A stretch of DNA of 64,000 bases from Alentia gelatinosa (lineage: Eukaryota > Annelida > Polychaeta > Phyllodocida > Polynoidae), in the NCBI GenBank assembly GCA_950022655.1, contig OX465580.1:126215016-126279015 (forward strand), read 5' to 3'. A model generated the notes under the pieces. It did no database searches. It was not told the DNA's origin and saw only the letters and a program-made list of their open reading frames with translations. Within the stretch, counting starts at the first letter, position 1. Every line of letters starts with the position of its first letter. Made by a program: the position numbers and the translations under genes. This document shows, piece after piece, positions 47,201 to 62,200 of this stretch.

Positions 47201-50200
47201 TCCAGGCCTGGAAAACCCAAAAGCATAATTCCAGGCTTTTCCATGTTTTCCAGGCTCTGTACGAACCCTGCTCAGGCCTTAACCTTTTCAAGTTCATTCT
47301 CTGCTGTTACCCTATATTATCCAAATGTTTTGATCTCGATGTCAAGAATCATGATTTAAAACTTATGTATGTACCGGATGCCGACAAAGCGTCCGAAAAA
47401 CTCAGCCAAACTGAAAGACATCTTTTCTCTAAATAAGAAAAAAAAAAAAAGTTCAGTAAACTCACTGTTTCCCAGGCCATGATAATCGGTTTCTGTTTTT
47501 CGTTGAATCGATGACAAGACTTCAACCATTTGTGTCCCTCCTGCACAAAAAAAATACCAACGAAAATTATACAGGATTAAGGATGAAAAATACAAGAGAT
47601 TATTTCACTGCTGATTTATTTGCTTAACTACAAACAAGGTACTATTAGAAAAATATGAAAGGCTTTCATATGAAATACCTAAGATATCTGGTTACGAAAA
47701 TGGTAATAAGGAATCAAAAATCATACAAAATTTGTTTTCAGGTCAAACAGGCTGATAAGCCTAAGCCTTCGCAGGGTAAAATGCAAATAAAAAAATTTAA
47801 AAAATATATTAAAAAAAGGTGATATTTTAATGATTATATCAAAGTCAAATGCGATACTGTCGTATTAATCATCCTGACAAGAATAACGCTATTTTCTAGA
47901 TGAATAAAATGAAGTTGGTGGGGATTATGTGAATATACCATGTACATCTGCCTCCTACCTTTGTCTCGCGCTCCTCAAACAGGTCGAGGAACCTGTGGTA
48001 GGAGATGATGTTGGAGTGAGAAGGATCCAGCAGCAGGTAGAGCTCCTTCATCTGCTCATCACTGATTCGCACTTTGAAACTGTCCAACACTTTCTTCAGC
48101 TCCTTCCGCGTGATTTTACCATCCCGATTCTGTGAACACCATCAAATTCACTCATGACATATTTCCGGGACAAATATTGATATGACAATAAGCCTATTAG
48201 ATGGGTAGATACAGCTAAGAGCCTGTGTATTTAGACGAGTAATCTGGAAAAGCTAATTTTTCATATTCTAAAATCATTACTTTCATATGCTATAAGCAAA
48301 GTACCAAAATTATAAGAAGAATATTTTTGGTGGGTTTTTTTTAATACATATTACCTGGTAAATAGATTTATTGAAATTTGAAAAGATTTCCATCGATTTG
48401 AGAATTTTAGTTTAAAGAGAATCACAGGCCCGACATTCTCATTTGAGATCTTTCTCATTTGAAATAACCAAACAATAAGAAAACTGAAGAGTCTAAAGTA
48501 GATGAAACCTCGGGCTATCATCCACTACTTGATTATTTCTAGTTTACACACCAATAATCTGCTTGGATGTTTTCACCATCTATATGAAAAACCTACGTGG
48601 GAGAGTGTAACAATCGTAGATTTCTCTACCTTATTGTTCTAAAAGCAATCTTTTCCTGGAGATAATAGGGATCTGACTGGAAACTGTTATTTTCAAGGTG
48701 TAGACGGTACATTCCCTCTCCTATATCTCTTAGAAAAAATATCTGCTATTAAAGGAGCCTAGACAGATGGTGTGAGAAATGACTTACCTTGTCAAATTCC
48801 AGGAAGGCATGTTTGAGGGAGGAGTAGCCTCTCTGAACCTGGTCTATAAGCAGCTTGACCACCTCCTGTAGTCCCACTGGAGCGTCCACACCACGGATAG
48901 GGTTGTACCTGTCATATAGAAACAACCACACATATTCAGATCACTTGTATATTTTACCGTAATTCTAGCTTGAAAGTATTTTCAAACTTTTTTTATTCAA
49001 ATTTTCACAAGTTTTGTCCGACATTTTTTTTTTCTTTTTTATTCTTTTTTTTTTCTCATCAAAATAAGAGTAATTTTAGCATGAGGTGTACATTGTGGGC
49101 TCTACTATTTTGCGCCCATGTTAGTCGGGAATCAGAAAACAAGGAAATGTTATTCACATGGAAATTGCTGCCTCATGGAGTCAATGAAACATGCAGGAGT
49201 TGATCGCAGCGCGGGGCTGAGGGTCTGTTTAGTGCTTCAAACCACTGTCTTATTGACATAAATGTGGCTCAATTAGCTCTATCATTGTTTGATACAAGAA
49301 AAACATATATAAACTGAAAAAAAAAAAAAAGTGGAATTCCATGGAAAACTACCATCTCTGGATAACAAAGGTCATCAATACTAATTAGGGCGGCAAAATA
49401 AAAATTGCAAATGTGAATACTTTTAATAAATCTCATTTCGATTATGCCCTCTTTTACTGCGAAGTGTGTTAGGATATATTGACAGAAACCAACCTGTGAC
49501 CGGGTTTGATGGTGATTGTCTGGCCGTTACCATGTGATTGGGGATCCTGGAACCTCTCGAGGAAATATTCCCAGGAAACCTTACCGCTTGCTTTGACGCC
49601 GCATCTAAATGAACAAAATCGAGGTCAATATTTGAAGATAATATCATTAGCAAATTCACATTCAGGACTGATTTTTGTTCATGGTGTGACCGGCGGGTAT
49701 TATCAAGAGACGTCACTAGTTTGCGTCTGAGTTTATTTATGCCACGCATTTTGTTGGCTTCTAATTTCACGAGTCGAAAGACGAGTGACATTATGGAGCC
49801 AACAAAATGCGTGGCATAAATAAGCTCAAACTCAAACGAGTGGCGTCTAGATTTTATCCTACCCCGTTTCCAGTAGTGGCATAAACAACACTTTATGTCA
49901 CTACCCATGACAAAAACAAATCCCATGTTAAGCCTATGGCGTTTTTTATTAGGGGTAGGATAAAAGGGTTATGTCAGCCTGGTATTTTTCTCCATAGGCT
50001 TAACGTTAGAAACTCATACTCGGTGGCCATGAAGGTATTGTACCCAATACTCAATGGCTAATTGGGTCAATTATTTATCGATTAATAATGTTCCTGATTA
50101 TGTATATGGGCTGAGATAATATCAGAAACCCACTTGAAGAAAATAACCTGGGCCCTGTTTTTTAGTCACGACATCGCAAGTCTATGATCACCTGAGATCG

Positions 50201-53200
50201 GATCAAGATTTTACGCGTTTTTTCAAGACACAAGATGGCGGGTGTACTATAGACACGGTCGTAAGTCGAATCAAGGGATCTTGGGAAAATTTGTCTGAAG
50301 TTACGACAAGTATAGAACTGTCTTATGTTCTATAATAAGTCACTGTGGATTACCTGTGCTTCCCATGCGAATTAAGCGATGAAATTTTATCACAAGTAAG
50401 GGATACATATATCCTATAATCGTACCAAATATGAAGAGAAACGGACCCACCGTTCCTAAGATATCGGTGTTTCAATTTTAAACATCAGGCTATTGATCGG
50501 ATATCGTACATGCACTCTCCTCGCAGATCTTTAGCGGTATAGCGCGCGGAATCTCTGCTGGGAGAGTGAAGTAAACGCAGTCGTGGGGAAAGTACACTGG
50601 CCTCTAGTCAGACGAGTCCGACCCTATACGCTGTATTAGGGTCGGACACCACTGCATAGGGAATTTCTGGGGTTTTGGTTTTCTGGGTGAATAAACATAT
50701 TTTGGGTAAGAATGTCGGCATCCTAGACTATCTACATAAAGTGCATACTTATATGCCTCCATTACAGCATTATACATGCTGTACCACCCCTAAGACAACT
50801 TAGATCACCATGTTTTACTGTGTGAATCGATCTCTCTCCTGGCTGCCAGAAGCCATTTTGGTCCCCAGCAGGGTCAAGGTCATATATCAAAACGAGACCA
50901 TAACATAACTTTCAAATACCAACTGACATTGTCTAAGTTGCAATGTAGTTATGTGAACAATAAGCCTATAATTGGGTATTTAACTGACGTATTCCAATAA
51001 GGAGAGGTAAATGCAATGAATGATATCAAAGAATAACTTAGTCATTGATATAAAAAGAACTTTGATGACTCTGACAGATACTTGAGCGATAATAGGGGGC
51101 CGCACTTTTTTCGAAAACGAGACATAACAACAGACTGCTGTCAGAAAGTGTTTCTATTAATTCTTATACATAAAAAGTGTCCCTATTATCAATATTATGT
51201 TATTCAATACATTTGCATTGTATTTCCACAAGTGAGAACCATACTTCGATTGCAACTACTTGAAAAACTGATTTTCAATCTTTGTTGACATTCAGTTGCA
51301 AAGCACATGGTAGATCATGTGACCACAACAAGAGTAGTAGCAAGATGGCCGCTGAGCTTACTGGGACAGTCACTGACAACCTGTTATCATTTTGCAGTCC
51401 AGATATTTTCTTAATTTGAAGTTATTTTCTGATAAAAAATTAACAGAAGCAAGAGAAATATGTAAACTATCGATTCCGGTGGGTTTTATTGTTGGATGTA
51501 AAGAATTGAACACGTGAGAGTGCGAACCATCTTGGTTCGCTAAAAACCCCAGAATTTGCCTATGGAGCGATCCACGACCCTAATACGGGAACCGTACAGT
51601 TAGGGTCGCCCACGACTAACTGGCCTCCAGAGCAGACGATTGCTATGACGAAATTGAAACGCTGATGTCTTCATAACGGTGCGGCCGATTTTCCTCATAT
51701 TTGGTACGATTATAGGTGATATGTATACCTTACTCATGTTAAAATTTCATTGATTAATTCCTACAGGAAGTGAGGTTCCACGTTTGGTACGACATGTCCA
51801 GAGTGGTCTTAGACATACGACACTTATGGCCCCTGTTTCCGCTCCATTGGCCACCGACTGTCGTGACTATAGCACACCTTTTAGCTCCCTATGTGTCGTA
51901 TCCCCAGTAAGTGTCGTACCTGCTCTACGATCGTAGCTCTCTAGCACACTGACGGCAGATATGTGTCGTAAGTTACGAATGTCCTGACTACAAAACAGGG
52001 CCCTGGTCCACCCTCCACCTTGTGAGACCGCAACTTAATTCACTCATCTTCACTTTGTGAATTACTCCGCAGTTAAACTTGGTGGAGTTATTTTCATCTC
52101 ATGAGTTTCCCTCTAATAATGGTATGATTATGACAATATACTGCCTTTTTAAGTTGATTTTGAAAAGGCAATGGAAATAATTTTCCTTATGTACCTGTCC
52201 ATGAGTTGTGAGAAGAGCTGATCTGACATGGGGATGGTAAATTGGGACAGCACAGCTTTGAGATCATCTAGATGAATAAAACCGTCGTTGTATTTGTCGA
52301 AGACCATGAACATCCGCTTAATGTTGGTGTAGTTTTCTCTCATCTGAAAATATACAAATTACATAGATGTAATTCTAAAGAGTGGTATCTCATGACGTTG
52401 TAGGGTAGAGAGTTATGGTTCTGTGGTATTTCCTTTCAAGTAGCGTGAAGCAATACTCCCGCCCAGCTCAGGGAACCTGCTCATTTCTGTCTAGGCAGAT
52501 TCTGAATTATTATATTTATGCTTTAGTAACAGCAAACATAAGTAATAGAAACAAGCCTTCTTATTTATCTTATGAGCAAAATCAGGAAGTAAATTTGACA
52601 CCGGTGGGGAACTAGAGACCTAGGATTATGTTTCTATTTGATTTCATTTGGGTTTTGGGGTATTTTATCGAATGGAATCATATTCTTGGAATTTTCTTTT
52701 TTTTTAAACTTTTATTTATGCTGGGAACGTGCTCAGCCTTGCGGTTGGTTTCAATGCATGCACAAATCTATCATTATATAGAACTTTGAGTGATTTACTG
52801 GCAACGTATGAACCTGAATAGATTATTAATTGATGAACAAGAAAAGGTAACCAAACAAACCATTATTTTATTCATATAAATCAAAGAGGGATATTGTCAG
52901 GAGGCCTTTTTATACTAAACTAATTACCAAAATCACAGCCTATAATAGAGTTTGACCTTTAACCCATGGACAACCTATCTATCCCATAATAGTTGTCACC
53001 TTGACGATAGTAACTTCCTGGCTACCTTAACTACCAATCGGTCTATAAGGAGGCGTTCTGTTATATCTAATCATAATCAATCCAGCCCTGAAGAAGGCCA
53101 CACCTCCGGCCGAAACGTAGGCAATTGGAACCTGTTTATCAATTATTATAACAACTTGATGAGAAAATATGTCAACATAAAAACGGATCAACGATATGTG

Positions 53201-56200
53201 ATGTGTCTAGCCCCGTGTTTGCCGCTTGTGTTAGTTACTTTGGTACTCTTTTTTATCTACCTCTGTGTGTCTTCACTAGAAACGATAGGCTCTTTGAGGT
53301 TACAATTACTTTAAAAATCGACATATATTCACACCAAAATTGTACTTAATTGTATGTTAGCATAAATATTTAGTGCATTGTCTTTGAAAGGTTGATTGTG
53401 TAAACTCTGGTATGTTACAGTGGGACACAGGCCCGAGTGATGAAAACCAGCTTCTAACTAAGCTGACGCTAAGGCCTCTTTTATTGTATGTCGAAGATAA
53501 ATTTCTGAGAAATTTGTCTTGCTATTTTGTGGTGTAAACCTCGAGGAGAACTTTATGTATCAATGAGTCAGCAATAAAAGGAATGTTTACCAAAAAAAAT
53601 AAATCAACATTATTTTGATGAGTGGTTGTCGGTCATTTCCCTTCGTTTCTATCATTATATAGTTCTATTTCCTCCCCCCCCCCGCCCCCATTTAAGCAAA
53701 TTTTCTCTTACCATTTTCCTAAATTCGATTTCTAGGCCGTGCAGGGCCATGCCGGCCAGTTTGGAACCCGGGTTAGGATCCACGAGCCGAGGTCGGTTGT
53801 TAATCCCCAGCTGTGGAGTAGCCGCTTGCCGCTGTTGGTCTGCAAACTCCTGCCAGTTAAATGCTGAAAAAGTAAAACATTAACCCATGTTATTTCTTTG
53901 AATTATATTACTCTAAATGTTACAGAACCTGCGAGCGTCCAGGTGATCTCAAATCAGGGCAAAGAAAAAAGATTTTCTGAGATACTCCAGGGACCCTTTT
54001 CACTATTTGAAAATCCGCCTCAGCGGCACCACAGTGGTAGTTGGCATTTCAATAGCTGATGGACGCAACAGCGAGCGGCACTTTGAACATGAGCAGCACC
54101 AACAGTGGTGGTGAACGTTTCAGAGCGTAATTTCCATTCGTTGTTGCTGCCACTGTGGTGCCACTGTTCAATTTGGAATTGTTAAATTATCCTACCCCTA
54201 ATAAAAAACGCCATAGGCTTAACATGGGATTTGTTTATGTCACGGGTGTGACATAAAGTGTTGTTTATGCCACTACTTTCTGATACTGAAAAAATATGGA
54301 AATGGGGTAGGATAAAATCTAGACGCCACTCGTTTGAATTTAAGCTTATTTATGCCACTCATTTTGTTGGCTCCATAATGTCACTCGTCTTGGACTCGTG
54401 AAATTATGGAGCCAACAAAATGCGTGGCATAAATAAACTCAGACTCAAACTTGTGACATCTCTTCATATTATTCGTTAAATGTTGATTGATTACATATTC
54501 CATTCGCTATGCTGGCACAGCAAACGGAACCGGGATCTCAACAGTGACAAGGCTTCTGAAATAAAACTTTAATTTCTCTACTGTTGTTACAGTTTTTAGT
54601 GCCGCTATCCCGGTCTTTCGTTCGTTATGAGCCTGGAACTAGTGAAACTTGTCTATTCCTTCAAACCCAACTTGATATTTCTACAATTTCTTAACCCTTT
54701 AAGGACGGCCACCTGTGGCAGAGCTGTCACCATGAGGACGGGTGCTAGTGATAGTGCATATCTCTAGAGGACGAACACATTTTAGATATAGTCATAATTT
54801 GATGTTCCATCACGTGGCATTATTGATAATCAATAATATTTCACTTATTTTAGCTTACTGATATTAATTCTGATGTTATAGCTACATTTCCTGAAAATTT
54901 CATGTAGATCGATAAATTATTTCCTTGTCAAAAACAATTTTATTGATTTTAGAGAAATGATGCCTTGAGGCATCATTCGGCCTAGGCCGGTCGATGCCTC
55001 AAGGCATCATGCGGCCTGGGCTGGATGATGCCTTGAGGCATCGACCGGCCTAGGCCGAATGATGCCTCAAGGCATCATGCGGCCTGGGCTGGATGATGCC
55101 TCAAGGTATCATTCGTCCTTAAAGGGTTAATATCTGATTTGATCTTTATTTGCTCTTATATCATCATGCTTGAACTGAGCCATGGCGCTATGTGTGTCTT
55201 ACTTATTGTTGGTGACTCAGATGAGTGCTACTTGGTGCTAGACGAGGAGTTATATGCTGAGTTGGATGATGGTTGAGGCTGAGATGTATTTCCTTGACTC
55301 ACCTGACGGGAGGCCGCGTGAGGGCGGGGGTTTGTTCAGCTCCTGGACATGCACACCGAGTCGCTGTAGGAACTCTTTGTAGTTAAGGATCCCGCGGTGA
55401 TGAAAGTCGTACCTCTGGTACAGCCTACATTATAGGGAGTCATGATATAGTTAACGTGTTAACACGACAGGTATTTTCATTGGAGTTCAAAGCAGCCAAA
55501 GTGAACCCGCTAAAACCAAAGATACCCGTGCTCAAAACAGCATCTTCAGAGGCCAGTAAGAACGAGGCTTAGTACTAAAGATATGGGGGTTCGAGGTTAG
55601 AATTTCGTATTTGGTTTGCTACTATTGAAGCGGGGTTTACTACTATTATCTCTGAATATGTCTCGAAATACGATGACAGTTGTTAAGTGTATCAAAAATA
55701 TGCACTTAAAAGATTGGAGAATGACAAATATATAATCCTGAATCTATAAAGTCAAAGTACTGAGCGTCTATCTCCGAAAATGGTGTTTTGTGAACGGGTA
55801 TCTGTGGTTTCAGTGAGCTCACTATGGATTGTACATTAACAGTGGGGTTTCTTTTATGTTAAAAAAGAGATAGCACCGAAGTTGGCCGTACTTTGTTAGA
55901 TCATCATGTAGTCTTACTACGATATCAGGTTCTTTTATCGGCTGCATCAGGAAGGCCCTTATATAAGGTACCTTATGACAGGTTTATGTTATAATTTGAG
56001 GAAATCAGTAATTTTTGTAATTGTTGCGTTGTTGATCATTATGATTATAGCATCAGTGAGAAGGTAGCAGATCCTGAAATATGAGAATGTCCTTACTTGT
56101 CAAACTGAGTGTCACTCATCCTGAAGCAGTAGTTCTCCAACACTTTACGGAGTTCGTGTTTCTGAATCTGCCCGTCACGGTTGTAGTCGTATAAGCGCAG

Positions 56201-59200
56201 TCCCTTAATGACGTTCTTCATGTTTCCTTGGATCTATGAACAAAGATAATAAATAAAGTGCCCTTACGATTGACATATAGACATAATATAAATTACACTA
56301 TGTATATATATTTAAAGAGAATATTGTGGACGTGGCTAATATCAAAAAGTTTTAAAAAAAATTTAAAGAGGCTCAAAATGTCCCCTTATAATTGTCTATG
56401 AATATAATAAATGGAAATCTAATTTATTGACACATATTTGAATAAAATGTAACCTACCTTGTCTTTGAGCATTTTTTCAATCATGTCTGTGTTCATTTCT
56501 TTCGGTGAAGGCGCCCTGATGTATCTGTAACAATAAATTACCAGAACAGGATTAATTCTGTAGGATCATCAAAGAATGTCACTGGGTGCTGTGTTCGGAA
56601 TTTAGGGTTGCTAGTAGTTAACTATTAATAAATACTTTCATATACCACCTTAGAACAAATGAAGTTGTATCATGACTAATAACAACTGTTGTCAAAACAA
56701 TATCTATTTTATGATTTTGCAGTGTCACATTTTCCCAGACAAGAATAAATTGGCAATAGCAGTATGACCTCTATCGGAGAGTATTTTTTGTATATCAGCC
56801 TTTGATATTATACTCCAAGCAATATTTCCTGAAGGTAAGTCCGTACCTTTGAGATCCACTTGTCCACTTCTCTCCTTCGCCTGCATTACGTAATTTACTG
56901 GCCCTTGCCCCGAATTTCTCCATGAAGTCACAATATCTAACCGTACCATTTGGATTTACTTCCACCTGAAATATAATGATCAGCTCATGATAATCGTTAT
57001 ATACTACTCACTGGTCGTGAAAACTGTACCCAAATCTGATAAAGAATTAAGCCAATAATTCTTCTCATGGGTCGGGAAATGATCCCCAACACAATGAGTA
57101 AACCATTTATATAACAGAAAGCAGAGGTACTGTTGAAACAGCAGATGTAAGATGTAGATCCGTTGGTTGAGTCACCAAAGCTGTATAAGTACATGTATGT
57201 GCACCGACATTTTTGAGCCACTCGCTTCTCATTAGTAAAATATGACATACATTTATTCTAGTTCACTCAATCTGTGTACATTTGGCAAAGAATACAGTGA
57301 TGTCAAATTTTTCTACATCTATTGTTCTGTTAAACATTGGTAAAAATTGGAAATATCATGATTAGTCTTGTCAGGTACCAACCATGCGACAAAGCCTTTT
57401 TAGACCGTGCTATCTATATACGTTGCCCAAAGGTAAGAGTGGTCACATATAGACTTCCAGCGTTCTGCAAAAAAATATCTCTTCCCCATCTGCGTGCTAT
57501 TCACTGTGATTTTGGTAAAGGAGCAGGGTGCCAGTGTCTCAGGATCTCAGAGGCATGCTCAGCTGACCATGACAAATCAATTGAAACCAAAATACCTCAA
57601 GACCCACTGGTGCTTGATATATTTGGATCCTAGAGTGAGCTAGTTGCAGAAAGGGCAAGTCGACTGGGTATATGTGGGTTACAAAAAACGATCCATAGAT
57701 TGAATGTAACCCAAGCCTTTTAATTGTTATTCATTTATAATTGCACACTCATTCATCAAATGATCAATGACGAACATACCATTTGCTGCTAGTTTTCCTG
57801 GGCAGCATTGATTGTATTAATGGAACTTTTATTGCACACAGACTGGCTTTCTCACCCCTTCTATGGTGAACTACAGAATAGTGGTAGTCTATGCATACTG
57901 CCGGGTGTTGTTGAGGTAGCGACCGCTGGGTCAGTAAAACCCACGTAATGCCCAGTGCAAACAAATCACTCCACTTAGCGCATAGTGACCCCACTCAGTT
58001 TGGAGTGGAGGCACTGCTCCTGCCTCACACGGCGGACTCCTGACTAATCTACGTCCTCCATACGACCTGGCCCACTTTGTACACAAGCAGATTAACAGGC
58101 ACCTTTATCTTTAACCAACCCTGAAGAATTACAGGTTTTACTTTTAGGCAGTTAAGTCTTGCTATTGCCAAGTTGGTTATAATTAGACGGTTCAATCGAC
58201 GTTGATACCTTTTAAGTGAGATTGAAATATAAGCCTCGTGCGTAGATGAAATTGCACCCACAAATCTATGTGCTCGTGCCAAATGGCGCACAGCTCTGCG
58301 ATGACTGTGGGGTGGGTAGTGCTGTGTATTATCAAGAGACGTCACAAGTTTGAGTCTGAGTTTATTTATGCCACGCATTTTGTTGGCTCCATAATTTCAC
58401 GAGTCGAAGACGAGTGACATAACAGAGCCAAAAAAACGAGTGGCATAAATAAACTCAGGCTCAAACGAGTGACGTCTAGATTTTATCCTACCCCGTTTCT
58501 ATATTTTTTCAGTATCAGAAAGTAGTGGCATAAACAACACTTTATGTCACACCCGTGACATAAACAAATCCCATGTTAAGCCTATGACGTTTTTTATTAG
58601 GGGTAGGATAAAAAAGCTTACCTGTGATGGGGGTCGTGATTTGCTGGGAGAGATGGAGAGTCGGTACGGGGTGGGGGTTAGGGACACGGTCATAGCCGAC
58701 CCAGGCCTGGAGAAGTACGGCCCTACCGCACTGTACTCGACAGTACCCACACTCCCCACGTCAAACAAGGCCCATTCCTCCATGGTGCACAGGTGAGAAC
58801 TAATTAACACCACGTTCTCACGAGGGTTCTCACGGTAATCTCGACCTAGGGTCTCATCCTATCTGTGCTGGTAATCCGTGGCTCCTTGTGTGTGGGAGGT
58901 GAGTGTACATACTCAAAGGACTACCACCACTCCATGGGGTGTACACAGTAATATACACAGATCCCCCTGAGGCTCAATCAGAGGCTACACCTGTGGTCGC
59001 TGCCTAACAACAGGAACAAACCATGACCGGACCTTATCACAAGCCGTTCTACTTTTACACAAATCTATATGGAGTATATCACGTACAGTGTCCAATGCTC
59101 GTTTAGAATCTAATGTGCCTTAGCTGTGATTAAAATTATAAATGTACAGATAAAACCCTTGTACGTATACTTTGCAACAGTAAAACTTGAACATACGTAT

Positions 59201-62200
59201 CTCAATTAATTGTAAAACCAATTTACCACTACATATGTGTATGGCATGATTTCATCTATGAGAGTTCGTATTTATCACATTCTGACCATGATAAAAACTT
59301 TCAAAATCTAAAATTTTTAATTTCCCCCGGGGGGAAATTATGAGGACACCGGCTTGTAATACTGACTGGGTGACTGACTGGCTAACTTGACTCTTGTAAA
59401 CATTACCGATCAACAGTCCACAGTGTACATTTTCTCCAGGGTCAAAGTCCAACATAGACTTGCTCAAGTCTTGATCATTCCGATAAGAATGTATTGAATT
59501 GTATATTTGTTAATGTCTCATCTGGGTAGTCGTAACAATACTAGATATTACTTGGTCTTAATATTGATCATTGTGGTTGGCTATTTAGCATACTAGTGTA
59601 ACATAGTAGAGCTAGCATAGTGGGTAACAATGATGGCTGGCCAGGTCGCTAGGAGATCGTATGAGGTAAAAAAAATATATATATTAAAAAAAAAAATTTA
59701 AAAAATGGGGTACAAACTTCTATTAAAACTTCGATATACCTCAGGGTTTAAACAGCGGTGTATCAGGATTTTCTCAGGATATAAACGTAATTGTGTGTGG
59801 GTGGGTGTGAGGGAGGGGGGGGGGGGTGTTGGCGCTGCCAGTAGACTATCGTACCCTGTCACAATCATGCACACTTTCACCCTTTTATTCTTTCCTCCAT
59901 GCACCCTTCTCGTCGTGCGCCTTTTCATTCATGCTCATCATATTCAGTCATTCACCCTTTTATACATGCAACCTTTCACATTTATACCCGATCACTATTT
60001 GACCCATACATTCTTTCAGACATGCATCATATCATCCACACACATATTCATCAGTGCAAGCTCTCATACGTCCATGCACCTTTTCAGTCCATGGATGTCA
60101 GTTGAGGCCTCGATAAAAAGAGGAAATATCTTTGTATGTGAACTTTCTGCCTCAGAGACACTGAGAAAACATGGGAAACACATCGTTATTGGCCATGGAA
60201 TGATGCTGGGGTGTGTTGGGATGTTTGAACGACTGTTTATATTATTCTCTCTTTATTTGACATAAGAAAAAAGAATTTTCTTCACTGAAAAGGTAAACAA
60301 GGATTTCCTTGGAAGAACGGAAAACTGCCATCTCTATAATCTCTAATCGAATCGCAGCTCGAAATAATTAGTTATCTAACAAGGGATTGACTATCACCCC
60401 TCATCTTTTCATCTTCTCACCAATACTCTAATTGAGCTGCTCAAAGTTTGCACACAATATTCTGTACACCATTTTTGTAAATGATTGCTATTTGTTACCA
60501 ACAACTGTACATCACTGGAAGAACTTTCTTTGAAAAAAGTGAATAAAAGCTTTAAAAAAAAAATAATAATAATAATTTCACACACGTGTACACACACCCT
60601 CTCACTCATACGCCCAGGCACCGTACTGGCTGCCCGTCGGCAGTAATACCGGAGACACACCAAGCGAGTCAAGGCGGCGATCTCTGCAATCGCCAATACA
60701 AAATGGCATGAATATCAGATATTATTTCATAGTAAGATCTCCTAATGATAGTTTAGCGCCTCGGGAGAAATAATCAGGTGAAATATGAAATAATGGCTCA
60801 CATATGGGCCATTTTGTGTTGGCGATTCCGGAAATCGCCGCGTTACTCGCTTGGTGTGTCTCCAGCATAAGGCTCGTGGACTGGGACTAGTCTATGTGCA
60901 GCCTGCTAGCTAGAGTCTTGCCACTCGGCAGAGCTAAAGTCAACTAGACGGATATATATGGTCGATCGTTGTGGAGGAGGTTAGGTTTCAGATAGGGGGT
61001 GGGTCCTGACTGGTTGGGTATGAGCTGTGTCTGTGTCACTCAACCAGCTGGACCTATCCGAGGTTATATAATCCTATTAGATCAACTGAAATCAAAACCA
61101 ACGTCCCTTTACCACGACCATTCACCATCTACTAGCTCTGTACTTCATTTACCTTTATTCCAATATGATAATATGTCGGTTGTTTTTTTAAAAGTGAACT
61201 TTGAATATAGAATTAGCAGTCGCGGTCGAAAAGATACATGTCTTTAAAATATTGAATTAATTTGATAGCTAGATGCAATTAAACATCTTTTTTAATGTTT
61301 AATAATCGCATTATCGAATATCTTGTCCTAAAAGCGGATCCCAGTAGTGTTAGACAAATATGATATTTGAAATATCTGTTGTAGATTTTCCACTGGGAAA
61401 AAGGGGAGGAAGAAAAGAGAAAAGTTTCTACAGCCTGCTCTGATGGGTGCCGACTCCCTGTTAGTTAGTTTTTTTCGTCCACAAGCCATCATATCGTCAA
61501 TCCAGACAAAACCTTATCGTCAGATAAATATAACTCTATAACCCTCAAGTATGAAAAAATGTCAAAATATTGTTTTGGGAGGTAAAATGAATTTTACATA
61601 AAAATAAATTTCACAACAGAATAGACTTTTTACTAATGTTCATCTATGAAGATTACAGCTCTGAAACGTGCCATTATAAGAAAAATTGATCCGAATTTGT
61701 TTTTTAGCTAAGCTGTAGCTCATGTTATATGTGAAAGTGAAGTTACCTTATTGAGGAGGGCATCGAACTGTTCCGTCGTCACCGGCATGCAGTAAGATTC
61801 CAGTACTCGCCGGAACTCTCCTTTAGTTACACTGAGATTCGTACTGACATCGTAATTCTTAAAGGCCTGTCAATGCAAATGAAAATACAGCATTAGTAAA
61901 TTGAAAAAAATATTTTCTTTCCTTTCAGGACCCCGTCAAGACACCATAAGATTATTCTATATATTCATTTTATCTACAGCTATAGGGCTGTGTATAAATT
62001 ACATCATGCACAGGGAAAGGGGTCCAGTCTCCATGAAGAAGAATGACAAAAGTTGTATAACAAAATATAATGGGGTAGGGGGGGGGGGGGGAGAGGGTCA
62101 AAAATGATTTTAAAAGAAAGTATGACTTTTTTATGCATAGCCCCTATGTGAAAGTGCACGTATGAATATATGCAAGAAGAGTATACGGTAAAACGCTCAG

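Noticed and set aside
47378..47432. Possible exon reading KMSFSLAEFFGRFVGIR between EFCAB6 exons 13 and 14
   Set aside because: In the required phase 0 it hits a stop, and exons 13 and 14 join directly in phase with the conserved ET|IEEIL order.
59705..60265. 186-codon plus-strand frame
   Set aside because: Low-complexity repeats of CAT-rich phrases, no domain, antisense in an EFCAB6 intron.
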